From assembly GCA_025358235.1 (NCBI GenBank), contig JANYKH010000308.1, positions 1-16,769 of the forward strand: 16,769 nt of DNA, read 5' to 3'. The stretch is from Chloroflexota bacterium. GTDB lineage: Bacteria; Chloroflexota; Dehalococcoidia; Dehalococcoidales; RBG-16-60-22. Below are positions 1 through 6,336 of the stretch, one piece after another; positions within the stretch are counted from its first letter, which is position 1, and each line of letters starts with the position of its first letter. Made by a program: the position numbers and the translations under genes. The notes beneath the pieces are model-generated. The model did no database searches. It was given only the letters and a program-made list of their open reading frames with translations, and had not been told where the DNA came from.

Positions 1-21
1 CTTATCCCTCTGGGCATCCGG

Positions 22-50
22 TTGAAAAAACGCCGATATTAGAATAAACT
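22..50 (+). promoter_or_regulatory. Weak candidate promoter for hicBA
   Basis: TTGAAA at 22-27 and TAAACT at 45-50 are separated by 17 bp. The -10 element matches the consensus at only four of six positions. It lies 44 bp before the GTG start of hicB. This is a possible sigma-70 site and nothing stronger. Confidence 0.25.
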
Positions 51-94
51 TGCACACAGTAGGGAGAGTAATTATTAATCTCAGGAGGTGGCGT

Positions 95-307
95 GTGAAG
101 AGAGAGTTTACCGTTGTTATCGAAAAGGACGAGGAAGGCTATTTCATGGGTACTGCACCCCAGCTAAAGGGCTGTCATACCCAGGCTAAATCTCTGGATG
201 AGTTAATGGAACGTATGAAAGAAGCCGTTCAGTTATGCCTTGAAGCTGAAGGTGACCGTGAGGAAGGCGAACTTCAGTTTGTCGGGGTTCAGAGAATAGC
301 GGTATGA
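95..307 (+). CDS. hicB: HicB-family antitoxin
   Basis: This 70-residue protein has the HicB partial RNase-H-like fold signature. It opens with a beta strand (KREFTVVIEKDEEGYF) followed by a glycine/proline turn and GCHTQAKSLDELMERMKEAVQLCLE, the usual SxxExxxxxxEAi helix. HicB proteins bind and neutralise the HicA mRNA interferase and often repress their own operon. The frame is open from 50, but GTG at 95 is the better start: AGGAGGT at 83-89 sits 5 nt before it, and the residues encoded by 50-94 are not HicB-like. The stop codon overlaps the ATG of the next gene (ATGA), so translation is probably coupled. The gene order is antitoxin first, which is common for this subfamily. No DNA-binding domain is visible after the fold, so autoregulation is uncertain. 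The reading frame is intact even though its partner is broken. Confidence 0.85.
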   Translation: MKREFTVVIEKDEEGYFMGTAPQLKGCHTQAKSLDELMERMKEAVQLCLEAEGDREEGELQFVGVQRIAV

Positions 308-527
308 CCAGACTGCCGTCGTTAACCGGCGAGCAGGTTATCAAAACCCTTGCCAAAGCTGGGTTTCAGGTGCTCAGACAAAGAGGTAGCCATGTCTACT
401 TGAAGCATCCTGATGGCCGGGCTTCAGTGGTGCCGGTGCATAAGGGTGAGTCTGTTGGGAGAGGGCTCTTGAGAAAATAATACAGGATACCGAACTAAGC
501 CGAGAGGAATTTCTAAAGTTACTTTGA
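304..527 (+). pseudogene. hicA: HicA-family toxin, frameshifted near the 3' end
   Basis: The frame from ATG 304 encodes a HicA double-stranded-RNA-binding-like mRNA interferase. LTGEQVIKTLAKAGFQVLRQ is followed by RGSHVYLKHPDGR, with the likely catalytic His30, and then by the conserved VVPVHKGESVGRGLLRK. The frame meets TAA at 478-480 after 58 residues. The typical HicA ending (IIQDTELSREEFLKLL, stop 525-527) continues in the -1 frame from an A4 run at 474-477. One extra A there would restore a 74-residue protein of normal length. The truncated product keeps the catalytic His but loses the last helix. It starts inside the hicB stop codon, so the pair forms one operon. The family assignment is firm. 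What is uncertain is whether the shift is real decay, an assembly or homopolymer error, or a tolerated truncation. Confidence 0.8.
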
Positions 528-571
528 TAGATAGAATTACAATGGTGCCAAAATCTTAAGCTTGCATTAAC

Positions 572-828
572 ATGGCTGTCCCTCCTGGCAATTACCTGGC
601 GGAGGAGATTGAGGCGCGAGGTATCTCACAGAAGGAAACGGCGAGGCGCATGGGGCGACCGTTGAATGTTGTAAATGAGATCGCCCACGGGAAGAGACCA
701 TTACAGCCGAGACTGCACTGCAGCTTGAGGAAGTGATACCTGAAATACCGGCGCGGTTCTGGCTGAATTTGGAGACTGACCACCAGCTCACCAAGGTGCT
801 AATATGCAAGCGGGCCAAAATGGGGTAG
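572..828 (+). pseudogene. higA: HigA/VapI-type XRE antitoxin, frameshifted
   Basis: From ATG 572 the frame reads PPGNYLAEEIEARGISQKETARRMG and then VVNEIAHGKRP. This is the helix-turn-helix of HigA-type antitoxins, which bind their operator and a RelE-like HigB toxin. The frame stops at 734-736 after 54 residues. The family's expected continuation, TAETALQLEEVIPEIPARFW followed by LNLETDHQL, sits in the frame that starts at 702 and ends with TAG 826-828. A single missing base near 700-701 explains the break, since CCATTACA would read CCA-ATT-ACA with one extra A. No higB-like toxin gene is visible on either side. The usual order is higB then higA, and the position upstream is taken by the damaged hicA gene. 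This is an orphan, apparently inactivated antitoxin or its remnant. The recognition is good because both halves match the family in order. Confidence 0.78.
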
Positions 829-1307
829 GTGTTTCCGTTTACCAGACTCGGAGACGAAGGGGGCGTCATTTATGGAGTTCTTACGCCACGTTTCCACTTC
901 GATAACCGTCTTTTTCCTATTCTTTCCAACCCTGATCCGGCTCTATCGTGAAGAGAATCGTTCCGGCCCTTACCATTCTGCTGGAACAATTCTAATGCAA
1001 CGTCAGTATTCCTTTAGCGCTGTTCTGACATTAAGGGTGTCGACTTATTGTCCTTGTCCCGCAGACTATCGTCAGTTGTGATATCGACCTCAAATTGTGG
1101 GTCTCGTGAAATGGCCTCCGCCGGTGGCAATACTGCGCCGGGTTGGTTTCAAAGATAAAACTCGCCCGGAACCGGATAGATGAGAGAGCAGCGTCAAGTA
1201 GTAAAATAACTATAATATCGCCGCGCCTGGCTCAGGTGATGATGCAGCCAGGGACCGGCGCCAGCGGCAATGCGGGGCGTAAATACGCTTCTGAGGCAGG
1301 GATTAAG
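829..1307. other. Stretch with no recognisable gene between higA remnant and integrase
   Basis: About 480 bp with no protein I recognise. A 40-codon frame opens at GTG 829 directly after the higA stop and ends at 949-951 (VFPFTRLGDEGGVIYGVLTP and onward). A 69-codon frame at 872-1081 overlaps it. Neither has a ribosome binding site or family resemblance. The integrase frame is technically open from 1143, but residues before the ATG at 1308 do not resemble an integrase N-terminus. A TATAAT hexamer at 1211-1216 has no convincing -35 and could serve the integrase. The region may be decayed mobile-element DNA. Confidence 0.4.
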
Positions 1308-2489
1308 ATGAGAGGATCAATCCGGCAAAAGTCCAAAGGCACCTGGCAGATTATCGTCGACACCGGCATGGGGCCGTCGGGTGAGCGCCGCCGCCACTTT
1401 GAGACCGTACGCGGGCTCAAGGCGGATGCCCAAAAAAAGCTGACCGAATTGCTGGCCAGCCTGGACAAGGGGGTTTATACGCCGCCCGGCAAGCTCACCC
1501 TGGCCGAACACCTCAACCAGTGGCTTAACTGTTATGTCAAAACCAATTGCTCGCCCCGGACTTATGACAGCTACCAGAGCATTGCCGAGCGTCACCTAAT
1601 ACCCGCCCTGGGCCACGTCCAGCTAAAACAGCTTCACCCGCAGGTAATACAGGCATATTACGGACGTGCCTGTGAGGGGTTGACCCCCAGAACGGTAGCC
1701 AAACATCACCGGTTGTTGAGCCAGGCTTTAAAGTACGCCGTCAGGCAGGGCTCTCTGGGGCGAAATCCCTGCGAACTGGTTGACCCGCCTTCCTGGAAGG
1801 GCCGGATGATGCGTACGCTTACTGCCGGTGAAGTGGGCGTCATGTTCAAGACGGCCGGCAGCAGCTATTACTACCCGGTGTACTATACGGCAGTGAGCAC
1901 CGGACTGCGGCAGGCCGAACTGCTGGGCCTGCGCTGGCGCGACCTGGACCTTGAAGTGCCCTCGATATCGGTCAACCGGGTGCTGTACAAGCGCCGGGGG
2001 ATATGTGAAATCAGGGAACCGAAGACGGCGCACAGCCGGCGCCGTGTCGCCATGACGCCAAAATTGGCGACATATCTCCGGGAATACAAGAAAGAGCGGG
2101 CGCGGTGGTACCTTGAGTTAGGGCGGGCATTTACCCTGGATGATCTGGTTTTCGCCGGTCCTGACGGCAGTCCGCTGGACCCCTCGACGTTAAGTCACGA
2201 GTTTGCGAAAGACGTCCGAAAAGCGGGTTTGGAAAATGTGCGGTTTCACGATCTGAGGCACACTTTTGCGAGTCTGATGTTACTCAAAGGGGCGAAACCG
2301 AAGGTGATTTCGGAGGCGCTGGGGCACAGCTCGGTAGCCTTTACTATGGACGTCTATTCTCATATAATTGAGGGCATGCAGAGTGACGCGATGGTCTTAC
2401 TTGACGAGGTATTGCCGGTGGGAGTGTTGAACAATTTCGTCGCCAATCCGGCGCCTCCAGTAGACATAACATCAGTCAAAAACCACTAA
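1308..2489 (+). CDS. Tyrosine recombinase (phage-type integrase)
   Basis: The product is a site-specific recombinase of 393 residues. The N-terminus (about 1-55) has the AP2-like DNA-binding pattern RGSIRQKSKGTWQIIVDTG. A SAM-like core-binding domain follows (about 60-150, LTLAEHLNQWLNCYVKTNCS), and then the catalytic domain. The catalytic set is complete: Arg201 in STGLRQAELLGLRWRD, a lysine in the beta-hairpin near EPKTAHSRRRV, His314 and Arg317 in FHDLRHTFAS, His340 in LGHSS, and the nucleophile Tyr350 in MDVYSHI. I place the start at ATG 1308, with GAGG at 1293-1296, because the 55 codons upstream look non-coding. The gene ends 10 bp before a tRNA-Leu gene read in the same direction. Integrases usually lie beside their attachment site, so that tRNA is the natural candidate. 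The gene appears intact, unlike the toxin-antitoxin genes upstream. No excisionase or structural phage genes are visible. Confidence 0.92.
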   Translation: MRGSIRQKSKGTWQIIVDTGMGPSGERRRHFETVRGLKADAQKKLTELLASLDKGVYTPPGKLTLAEHLNQWLNCYVKTNCSPRTYDSYQSIAERHLIPALGHVQLKQLHPQVIQAYYGRACEGLTPRTVAKHHRLLSQALKYAVRQGSLGRNPCELVDPPSWKGRMMRTLTAGEVGVMFKTAGSSYYYPVYYTAVSTGLRQAELLGLRWRDLDLEVPSISVNRVLYKRRGICEIREPKTAHSRRRVAMTPKLATYLREYKKERARWYLELGRAFTLDDLVFAGPDGSPLDPSTLSHEFAKDVRKAGLENVRFHDLRHTFASLMLLKGAKPKVISEALGHSSVAFTMDVYSHIIEGMQSDAMVLLDEVLPVGVLNNFVANPAPPVDITSVKNH

Positions 2490-2499
2490 TTAGCTTCAG

Positions 2500-2583
2500 G
2501 CCGGGGTGGCGGAATGGCATACGCAGCGGACTTAAAATCCGCCGGTTGAACAAACCTTGCGGGTTCGACCCCCGCTCCCGGCA
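2500..2583 (+). tRNA. tRNA-Leu (anticodon UAA)
   Basis: This is an 84-nt class II tRNA. The acceptor stem pairs GCCGGGG (2500-2506) with TCCCGGC (2576-2582), with one closing G-U pair, and has discriminator A at 2583. The anticodon stem GCGGA/TCCGC (2526-2530 and 2538-2542) encloses the loop CTTAAAA, giving anticodon TAA at 2533-2535, which reads UUA leucine codons. The variable region is long (2543-2558), as expected for leucine. The T arm is GCGGG, TTCGACC, CCCGC (2559-2575). CCA is not encoded. The gene lies 10 bp after the integrase stop and is complete. Confidence 0.96.
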
Positions 2584-2759
2584 TGATCCCACAGCCCCTG
2601 TCTCTCCCCAAACTATGCCTCGCCTTTGCCCCTTTTACTGTCAGATTAATGTTTGCGCAGAAAACTTGAAAAGAACCTGCCTCATTACCCGTGCCACGCT
2701 AACCCAGGCAAACGTTTAAATGCAGGATAATTACTTACGGGAACATTATCCCTTTCCTG

Positions 2760-2765
2760 TATAAT
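2760..2765 (+). promoter_or_regulatory. Perfect -10 box before the 50-residue membrane peptide
   Basis: TATAAT at 2760-2765 lies 10 nt before ATG 2776, with no Shine-Dalgarno sequence between. The -35 is weak (TTACGG at 2735-2740, 19 bp spacing). A start site about 7 nt downstream would give a nearly leaderless mRNA. Confidence 0.5.
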
Positions 2766-2775
2766 TATTATCAAG

Positions 2776-2928
2776 ATGGATATCATAACTATTGCCCTCA
2801 TTGCTGTTGGGGCGATCATTGCTCTTTTCGTCTTGAGAAAATTAGGCGGCTGCCTGGTCAGAACGGTACTTTTTGCTTTGATCGCCGGGGCTGCCGTCTA
2901 TCTCATTTACCGCTTTTTTATACAATAG
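2776..2928 (+). CDS. Small membrane protein, 50 residues, unknown function
   Basis: A short frame from ATG 2776 to TAG 2926-2928 encodes MDIITIALIAVGAIIALFVL, then RKLGGCLVRT, then a second hydrophobic stretch VLFALIAGAAVYLIYRFFIQ. The pattern is two membrane-spanning helices joined by a short positively charged loop, so it probably forms a hairpin in the cytoplasmic membrane. I do not recognise the family. Support comes from a perfect TATAAT box 10 nt before the ATG, composition that is hydrophobic throughout, and a position in an otherwise empty gap between the tRNA and the J-domain gene. There is no ribosome binding site, so translation would have to be leaderless. It is easily missed by annotation with a length cutoff. 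A chance frame is possible. Confidence 0.5.
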   Translation: MDIITIALIAVGAIIALFVLRKLGGCLVRTVLFALIAGAAVYLIYRFFIQ

Positions 2929-2975
2929 CCTCAATTTGACCGCATAGTCACAAGGTTCCTGTTACTTTAATCATA

Positions 2976-3004
2976 TTGCCCACCGGTACTTTTGGGGTTA
3001 TAAT
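2976..3004 (+). promoter_or_regulatory. Strong sigma-70 promoter for the J-domain gene, apparently leaderless
   Basis: TTGCCC at 2976-2981 and TATAAT at 2999-3004 are separated by exactly 17 bp. The expected start of transcription (about 3011-3013) falls on or next to the ATG at 3013, and there is no ribosome binding site. Confidence 0.65.
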
Positions 3005-3012
3005 GCCCGTGA

Positions 3013-3585
3013 ATGCGCAATCAAGATGATCATTACAGGGTTTTGGGAGTGGAATGCTCGGCCTCTACAGAGGAGATACGGGAAGCCTATCTCTATAAGG
3101 TCAACATACTGCACCCTGACCGGCTGGGCGGCATGCCGGAAAAAATCCGGATCAAAGCCGAACAGGACCTGAGGCAGGTCAATTACGCCTATTCCATTCT
3201 TGCTGATCCGGACGGGCGCACCCGTTATGATTTGCAAATCCGCGTCACGCCGAACGCCACCCCCGTGGACAGCCCCGTTCCCGAACTGCACCCCTCAGTG
3301 ATTCTCATCGAAGACGGACTGCCCTTTGTCAAACAACGCCGTACCTTCTTCGTGCGCAACAATGGTGGTCCTTTTAACCGGGTATTGATATCACCCGCGC
3401 CGGAATGGCTGAAAGTCCTGGAAATCCGCCCCGTCCAGCAGGGGCACATCTTGCCCATGCAGGTGGATATTGAGGCTGTGGGCACCCACTGGGAAGAGAC
3501 CTACTTGACGATGATGAGCGTTTATCTGGATAATATCGAAGCGCTAGTCACCATCGAGCTTCACATGATGAAAAAACCAGGCTGA
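3013..3585 (+). CDS. J-domain (DnaJ-like) protein with beta-rich C-terminal extension
   Basis: The product has 190 residues. Residues 6-75 form a J domain: HYRVLGVECSASTEEIREAY, the diagnostic HPD tripeptide in NILHPDRLGG, and the helix ending VNYAYSILADPDGRTRYD. J domains stimulate ATP hydrolysis by an Hsp70 partner. The DnaJ glycine-rich region, cysteine zinc centre and CTD folds are absent, so this is a class C J protein rather than general DnaJ. Residues about 90-188 are unlike DnaJ and alternate in a beta-strand manner (FFVRNNGGPFNRVLISPAPE, then LPMQVDIEAV and LTMMSVYLDNIEALVTIEL). That suggests an Ig-like beta sandwich, which might bind clients or other proteins. This is my inference. 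The start at 3013 is fixed by the promoter position. A MaoC-type gene follows after 25 nt and may be cotranscribed. No dnaK or grpE is nearby. Confidence 0.85.
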   Translation: MRNQDDHYRVLGVECSASTEEIREAYLYKVNILHPDRLGGMPEKIRIKAEQDLRQVNYAYSILADPDGRTRYDLQIRVTPNATPVDSPVPELHPSVILIEDGLPFVKQRRTFFVRNNGGPFNRVLISPAPEWLKVLEIRPVQQGHILPMQVDIEAVGTHWEETYLTMMSVYLDNIEALVTIELHMMKKPG

Positions 3586-3610
3586 CCGAGCCGTGGAGCG
3601 GGGGTAAGGC

Positions 3611-4072
3611 ATGGATTACCAGATTGCACCCAGGTTCTTCGAGGATTGGAACATTGGGGATAGAATCATCACCCCCACTCGCACTATCACCGAAACAGAT
3701 GTCGTTACCTATGCCGGTCTCAGCGGAGACTATCATCTCCCCCACACGGATGCGGAATACGCCAAAAAATCAGTTTTTGGCCAGCGGATTGTCCAGGGAT
3801 TATTGACGATTGCCATTGCCTCCGGGCTGATTTACCGCACCGGTTTGATCGAAAGCAACTCTATCGCGATTCTGGACTACCACCCCAAATGGACTACCCC
3901 CGTTTTTATCGGCGATACGGTTCACTGCATCGCGGAAATCATCGATAAAAAGTCCACTTCAAAGCCTGACCGGGGCGTTTTGCAAATCAAAAATCAGGTC
4001 TTTAATCAGCATGATCTAATGGTCGCGGAAAATCTGGTGACCTACCTGTACGCCTGCCGGCCAAAAACTTAA
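3611..4072 (+). CDS. MaoC-like hot-dog dehydratase
   Basis: This 153-residue single-domain protein matches the MaoC / R-specific enoyl-CoA hydratase family. FFEDWNIGDRIITPTRTITE is the usual entry strand and helix. It is followed by the hydratase-2 motif around SGDYHLPHTDAEYA, with Asp40 and His45 as the likely catalytic pair, and then FGQRIVQGLLTIAIASGL. The family hydrates 2-enoyl-CoA or dehydrates 3-hydroxyacyl-CoA in fatty-acid or related acyl-CoA metabolism. The substrate cannot be read from sequence. The family consensus at the motif is GDxNPxH, whereas this protein has GDYHLPH, with Asn replaced by His. The Asp and His are kept, so activity is plausible. The gene lies 25 nt after the J-domain gene on the same strand. 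Its start at 3611 follows a G-rich stretch that could act as a ribosome binding site. Confidence 0.87.
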   Translation: MDYQIAPRFFEDWNIGDRIITPTRTITETDVVTYAGLSGDYHLPHTDAEYAKKSVFGQRIVQGLLTIAIASGLIYRTGLIESNSIAILDYHPKWTTPVFIGDTVHCIAEIIDKKSTSKPDRGVLQIKNQVFNQHDLMVAENLVTYLYACRPKT

Positions 4073-4180
4073 TATCTCCACCCGTTTTGTTCCGGTCTAT
4101 GCTGTGGCGTAAAACCTCCGCCCTCCACGCCTGATGCGTACCTTTTAATCCGCTTTTAACCCAAATTAGACGTCAACCCC

Positions 4181-4209
4181 TTGCGCCGTTCTTGATATTC
4201 TGGTATTTT
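4181..4209 (+). promoter_or_regulatory. Candidate promoter of the usp-trkA-comE run
   Basis: TTGCGC at 4181-4186 and TATTTT at 4204-4209 are 17 bp apart. The GTG start lies 10 nt after the -10 box with no Shine-Dalgarno sequence, the same spacing as at other leaderless-looking genes in the window. Confidence 0.42.
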
Positions 4210-4219
4210 ATGACGATGG

Positions 4220-4726
4220 GTGTATGATAAGTACTGGGATAAACGGTTATTGTACACATCACACGAGAGGGTTATTAACACGGAAAATCACGTCCACACC
4301 AAAGCGAAAACCGAATATAAGCGCATTTTAGTCCCCGTTTCCGGCACCGAGGCTGACGAAGAGGCCATGAAGTTGGCCTGCCGTATGGCCAAAAAAAATA
4401 AGGACAAAATCTGGTCGGTTTACGTCATAACCATCCGGCGGTCTTTGCCTCTGGATGCGGAAATCGAGTCTGAAATCCGCGGCGCGGAAGCTGTCCTGGG
4501 CCATATTGAACAGGTGGCGGAAGAACAGGAATATGAAGCGGAGACCGATATTCTCCAGGCCCGGGAAGCCGGTCCTGCGATTATCGATGACGCCATCGAG
4601 CGCAAGGTTGACTTGATTATCCTGGGGATTGAATATAAAACGCGGTTCGGGCAGTTCAACATGGGCGACGTGACGCTTTATGTTTTAAAACATGCGCCGT
4701 GCGCGGTGATTTTGCTGCAAAAATAA
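4220..4726 (+). CDS. Universal stress protein (UspA family)
   Basis: The product has 168 residues, with about 30 weakly conserved N-terminal residues and then a full Usp domain. The first strand is EYKRILVPVSGTEADEEAMK, with the family's VPVSG nucleotide-binding start. The C-terminal part VDLIILGIEYKTRFGQF, then NMGDVTLYVLKHAPCAVILL, carries the closing glycine motif and the conserved HAPC-V strand. The Gly-rich ATP-binding motif is looser than in ATP-binding Usps, so nucleotide binding is likely but not certain. The start is GTG 4220, chosen because the frame extends there and a promoter-like box lies 10 nt upstream. No better RBS-backed start exists downstream. Its stop is 1 nt from the ATG of a TrkA-N gene. 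Usp domains often partner with transporters, so a role in sensing energy state for K+ transport is a reasonable inference. Confidence 0.85.
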   Translation: MYDKYWDKRLLYTSHERVINTENHVHTKAKTEYKRILVPVSGTEADEEAMKLACRMAKKNKDKIWSVYVITIRRSLPLDAEIESEIRGAEAVLGHIEQVAEEQEYEAETDILQAREAGPAIIDDAIERKVDLIILGIEYKTRFGQFNMGDVTLYVLKHAPCAVILLQK

Positions 4727-4727
4727 G

Positions 4728-5135
4728 ATGAAAATAACGATCATGGGTTGCGGCCGTGTTGGCGCGATGCTCGCCGGATTGCTTGATGCAGACGGGCACA
4801 CGATAACCGTGCTGGACACTGATGCTTATGCTTTCCGGCGTTTGCCGGCCACTTTCGGCGGCACGGCCCTTATCGGCAGCGGCACGGATGAGGAAGCCCT
4901 TAAGCGGGCGGGTATACAGGAAGCGGATATCTTTATTGCCCTGACCCAGGGCGATAACCGCAATATCTTGGCCGTCCAATTAGCCAAACATGTTTTCAAT
5001 GTGCCCCGCGTCATCTGCCGCATTTATGACCCCCTGCGCCAGGAAGTTTATAACACGCTCGGCATCGAGTGTTTCAGTCCCACCACCATTATTGCCCGCC
5101 TCATGCAAGAAAAAATTGAAGGCCAGGAAGCGTAG
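4728..5135 (+). CDS. TrkA-N (RCK) domain protein, single domain
   Basis: This 135-residue protein is a single RCK-N Rossmann fold. The dinucleotide motif is IMGCGRVGAMLAGLL (Gly7, Gly9, Gly12), and the acidic residue ending strand two is Asp30 in TVLDTD. IGSGTDEEALKRAGIQEADIF and FIALTQGDNRNILAVQLAKH follow, as in TrkA and KtrA. These domains bind NAD(H) or ATP/ADP and gate K+ uptake channels. A C-terminal RCK-C domain is missing, and the next gene supplies it. The stop TAG overlaps the GTG of the next gene by one base, so translation of the two is probably coupled and they may form a hetero-oligomeric gating ring. No channel subunit (TrkH/KtrB) is in the window. Assignment to the RCK superfamily is strong; the partner channel is unknown. 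Confidence 0.9.
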   Translation: MKITIMGCGRVGAMLAGLLDADGHTITVLDTDAYAFRRLPATFGGTALIGSGTDEEALKRAGIQEADIFIALTQGDNRNILAVQLAKHVFNVPRVICRIYDPLRQEVYNTLGIECFSPTTIIARLMQEKIEGQEA

Positions 5136-5797
5136 TGTATATCGTTATCGTTGGTGCCGGACGGGTGGGTTACTATCTCACCAAGGCTCTTCTTGATGAA
5201 GGCCATGAAGTGCTGGCTCTTGAGAAGAATAATAGGGTCTGTGAAACAGTCAACGAGGAACTGGGCAGTGTTTGTGTGCGCGGCGATGGCTGCGAGACCA
5301 TGACCCTCGACTCTGTCGGCGCGGGCCGCGCCGATATGCTGGTGGCCGTCACCGGCGATGATGAAGATAATCTGGTAGCCTGCCAGGTGGCTAAATACCG
5401 TTTTAACGTTCCCCGCACTGTCGCGCGGGTGCGCAACCCCCAGCGCGAACCGCTGTTTAAAAAGCTTGGTGTTGATGTCACCGTCAGTACCACTAATATA
5501 ATCCTTGAGGTTATTCAGCAGGAAGTTCCCACCCATGCCATTACCCATCTGCTCTCTATGCGTGACCGAGGCCTTGAATTGATTGATATTCGCATCACCC
5601 CCGGCACCCCCACCATCGGCCGCATGTTTAAGGACCTGCCGGTGCCCAAGGAAGCGCGCCTGGCCCTGATAATCGGTAAGGAAGGGCAGCCACGTCTCCC
5701 GGATCCCACGGCCAAGATAGAACTTGGCGATCAGATTATCGCTCTGACCACTCCCGAACAAGAGCAGGCCGTCCGCTCTGCCTTGCGGGGCTCCTGA
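5135..5797 (+). CDS. trkA: TrkA-type K+ uptake regulator with RCK-N and RCK-C domains
   Basis: The product has 220 residues. RCK-N covers about 1-125: IVIVGAGRVGYYLTKALLDE with Gly7, Gly9 and Gly12, acidic Glu30 in LALEKN, and then RGDGCETMTLDSVGAGRADM and VAVTGDDEDNLVACQVAK. RCK-C covers about 137-220: LELIDIRITPGTPTIGRMFK, PVPKEARLALIIGKEG, and LELGDQIIAL-type closing strands. It is a full-length KtrA/TrkA-like regulatory subunit. It starts with GTG overlapping the previous stop. The pairing of a one-domain and a two-domain paralogue suggests a subunit duplication with division of labour. ComEA begins 22 nt downstream on the same strand, so transcription may run through into competence genes. 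The symbol is by family, not proven orthology. Confidence 0.88.
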   Translation: MYIVIVGAGRVGYYLTKALLDEGHEVLALEKNNRVCETVNEELGSVCVRGDGCETMTLDSVGAGRADMLVAVTGDDEDNLVACQVAKYRFNVPRTVARVRNPQREPLFKKLGVDVTVSTTNIILEVIQQEVPTHAITHLLSMRDRGLELIDIRITPGTPTIGRMFKDLPVPKEARLALIIGKEGQPRLPDPTAKIELGDQIIALTTPEQEQAVRSALRGS

Positions 5798-5819
5798 CAC
5801 CGGCTGGTTAATCAGGACG

Positions 5820-6335
5820 ATGCCGGAAACTAAACCGGGCAAAACACCCTTTCAAAAACTCTGGCCTTACCTTGCAGTCTGTCTGCTTACCTGCGCCGTT
5901 ACCGCCGGCCTCATTGCCTGGTCCCGCTATACTCCCGGCCAGCCTATTGAAATCAAAGTCAGACCGGAAACCCGTGCCGTAGGCATGATCTATGTGGGCG
6001 GTAATGTCACCAGTCCCGGATATTATACCGTCAGGTCTGGTGACACGCTGGCGGCTTTGTTGAACAGCGCCGGGGCCCCGAAAACGGGCGGAAATATTAC
6101 GCTGTCAGTGGGTGATCTTTCTAACAGCAGTTCCGAACAAAAAGTGGACATAAACCGCGCCCCTGCCTGGCTTTTGCAGGCGCTGCCGGGCATCGGGGAA
6201 GCGCGGGCTGCCGCCATTATCCGCTACCGCGAGACGCAAGGCCTCTTCCGCAGCACGGCGGATTTGACCCGCGTCGAGGGAATCAGCGCCGGCATTTATG
6301 ACCGCATCAAGGACCTGATCACGGTCGCTGACTGA
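5820..6335 (+). CDS. comEA: ComEA-like DNA-binding protein (SLBB + helix-hairpin-helix)
   Basis: The product has 171 residues. A single N-terminal membrane anchor (about 14-34, LWPYLAVCLLTCAVTAGLIA) places the rest outside the membrane. Residues about 52-105 form an SLBB-type beta-grasp domain (IYVGGNVTSPGYYTVRSGDT, then LAALLNSAGAP). Residues about 108-170 form the tandem helix-hairpin-helix domain of ComEA: VDINRAPAWLLQALPGIGEA, RAAAIIRYRETQGLF and VEGISAGIYDRIKDL. ComEA binds incoming double-stranded DNA at the surface and hands it to ComEC during natural transformation. SLBB plus HhH is the standard Gram-positive-like layout. The next gene, comEC, begins one nucleotide after the stop, supporting the assignment. 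No pseudopilin genes or ComFA are in the window, so competence cannot be concluded from this pair alone. Confidence 0.9.
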   Translation: MPETKPGKTPFQKLWPYLAVCLLTCAVTAGLIAWSRYTPGQPIEIKVRPETRAVGMIYVGGNVTSPGYYTVRSGDTLAALLNSAGAPKTGGNITLSVGDLSNSSSEQKVDINRAPAWLLQALPGIGEARAAAIIRYRETQGLFRSTADLTRVEGISAGIYDRIKDLITVAD

Positions 6336-6336
6336 C

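Noticed and set aside
50..94. 15 extra N-terminal codons for hicB
   Set aside because: The strong AGGAGGT at 83-89 sits inside this stretch and points to GTG 95.
474..480. Programmed -1 frameshift or transcriptional slippage as a way to make full HicA
   Set aside because: The run is only four A bases, with no heptameric X-XXY-YYZ slippery site and no clear downstream stem. HicA genes are not known to need it.
1143..1307. Upstream extension of the integrase reading frame (55 extra codons)
   Set aside because: The residues do not resemble an integrase N-terminus, and ATG 1308 begins the usual RGSIRQKSKGTW domain with a GAGG before it.
5048..5842. Long leftward open frame of 264 codons
   Set aside because: It is antisense to the two trkA genes. 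Its composition is that of a shadow frame and it has no family resemblance.
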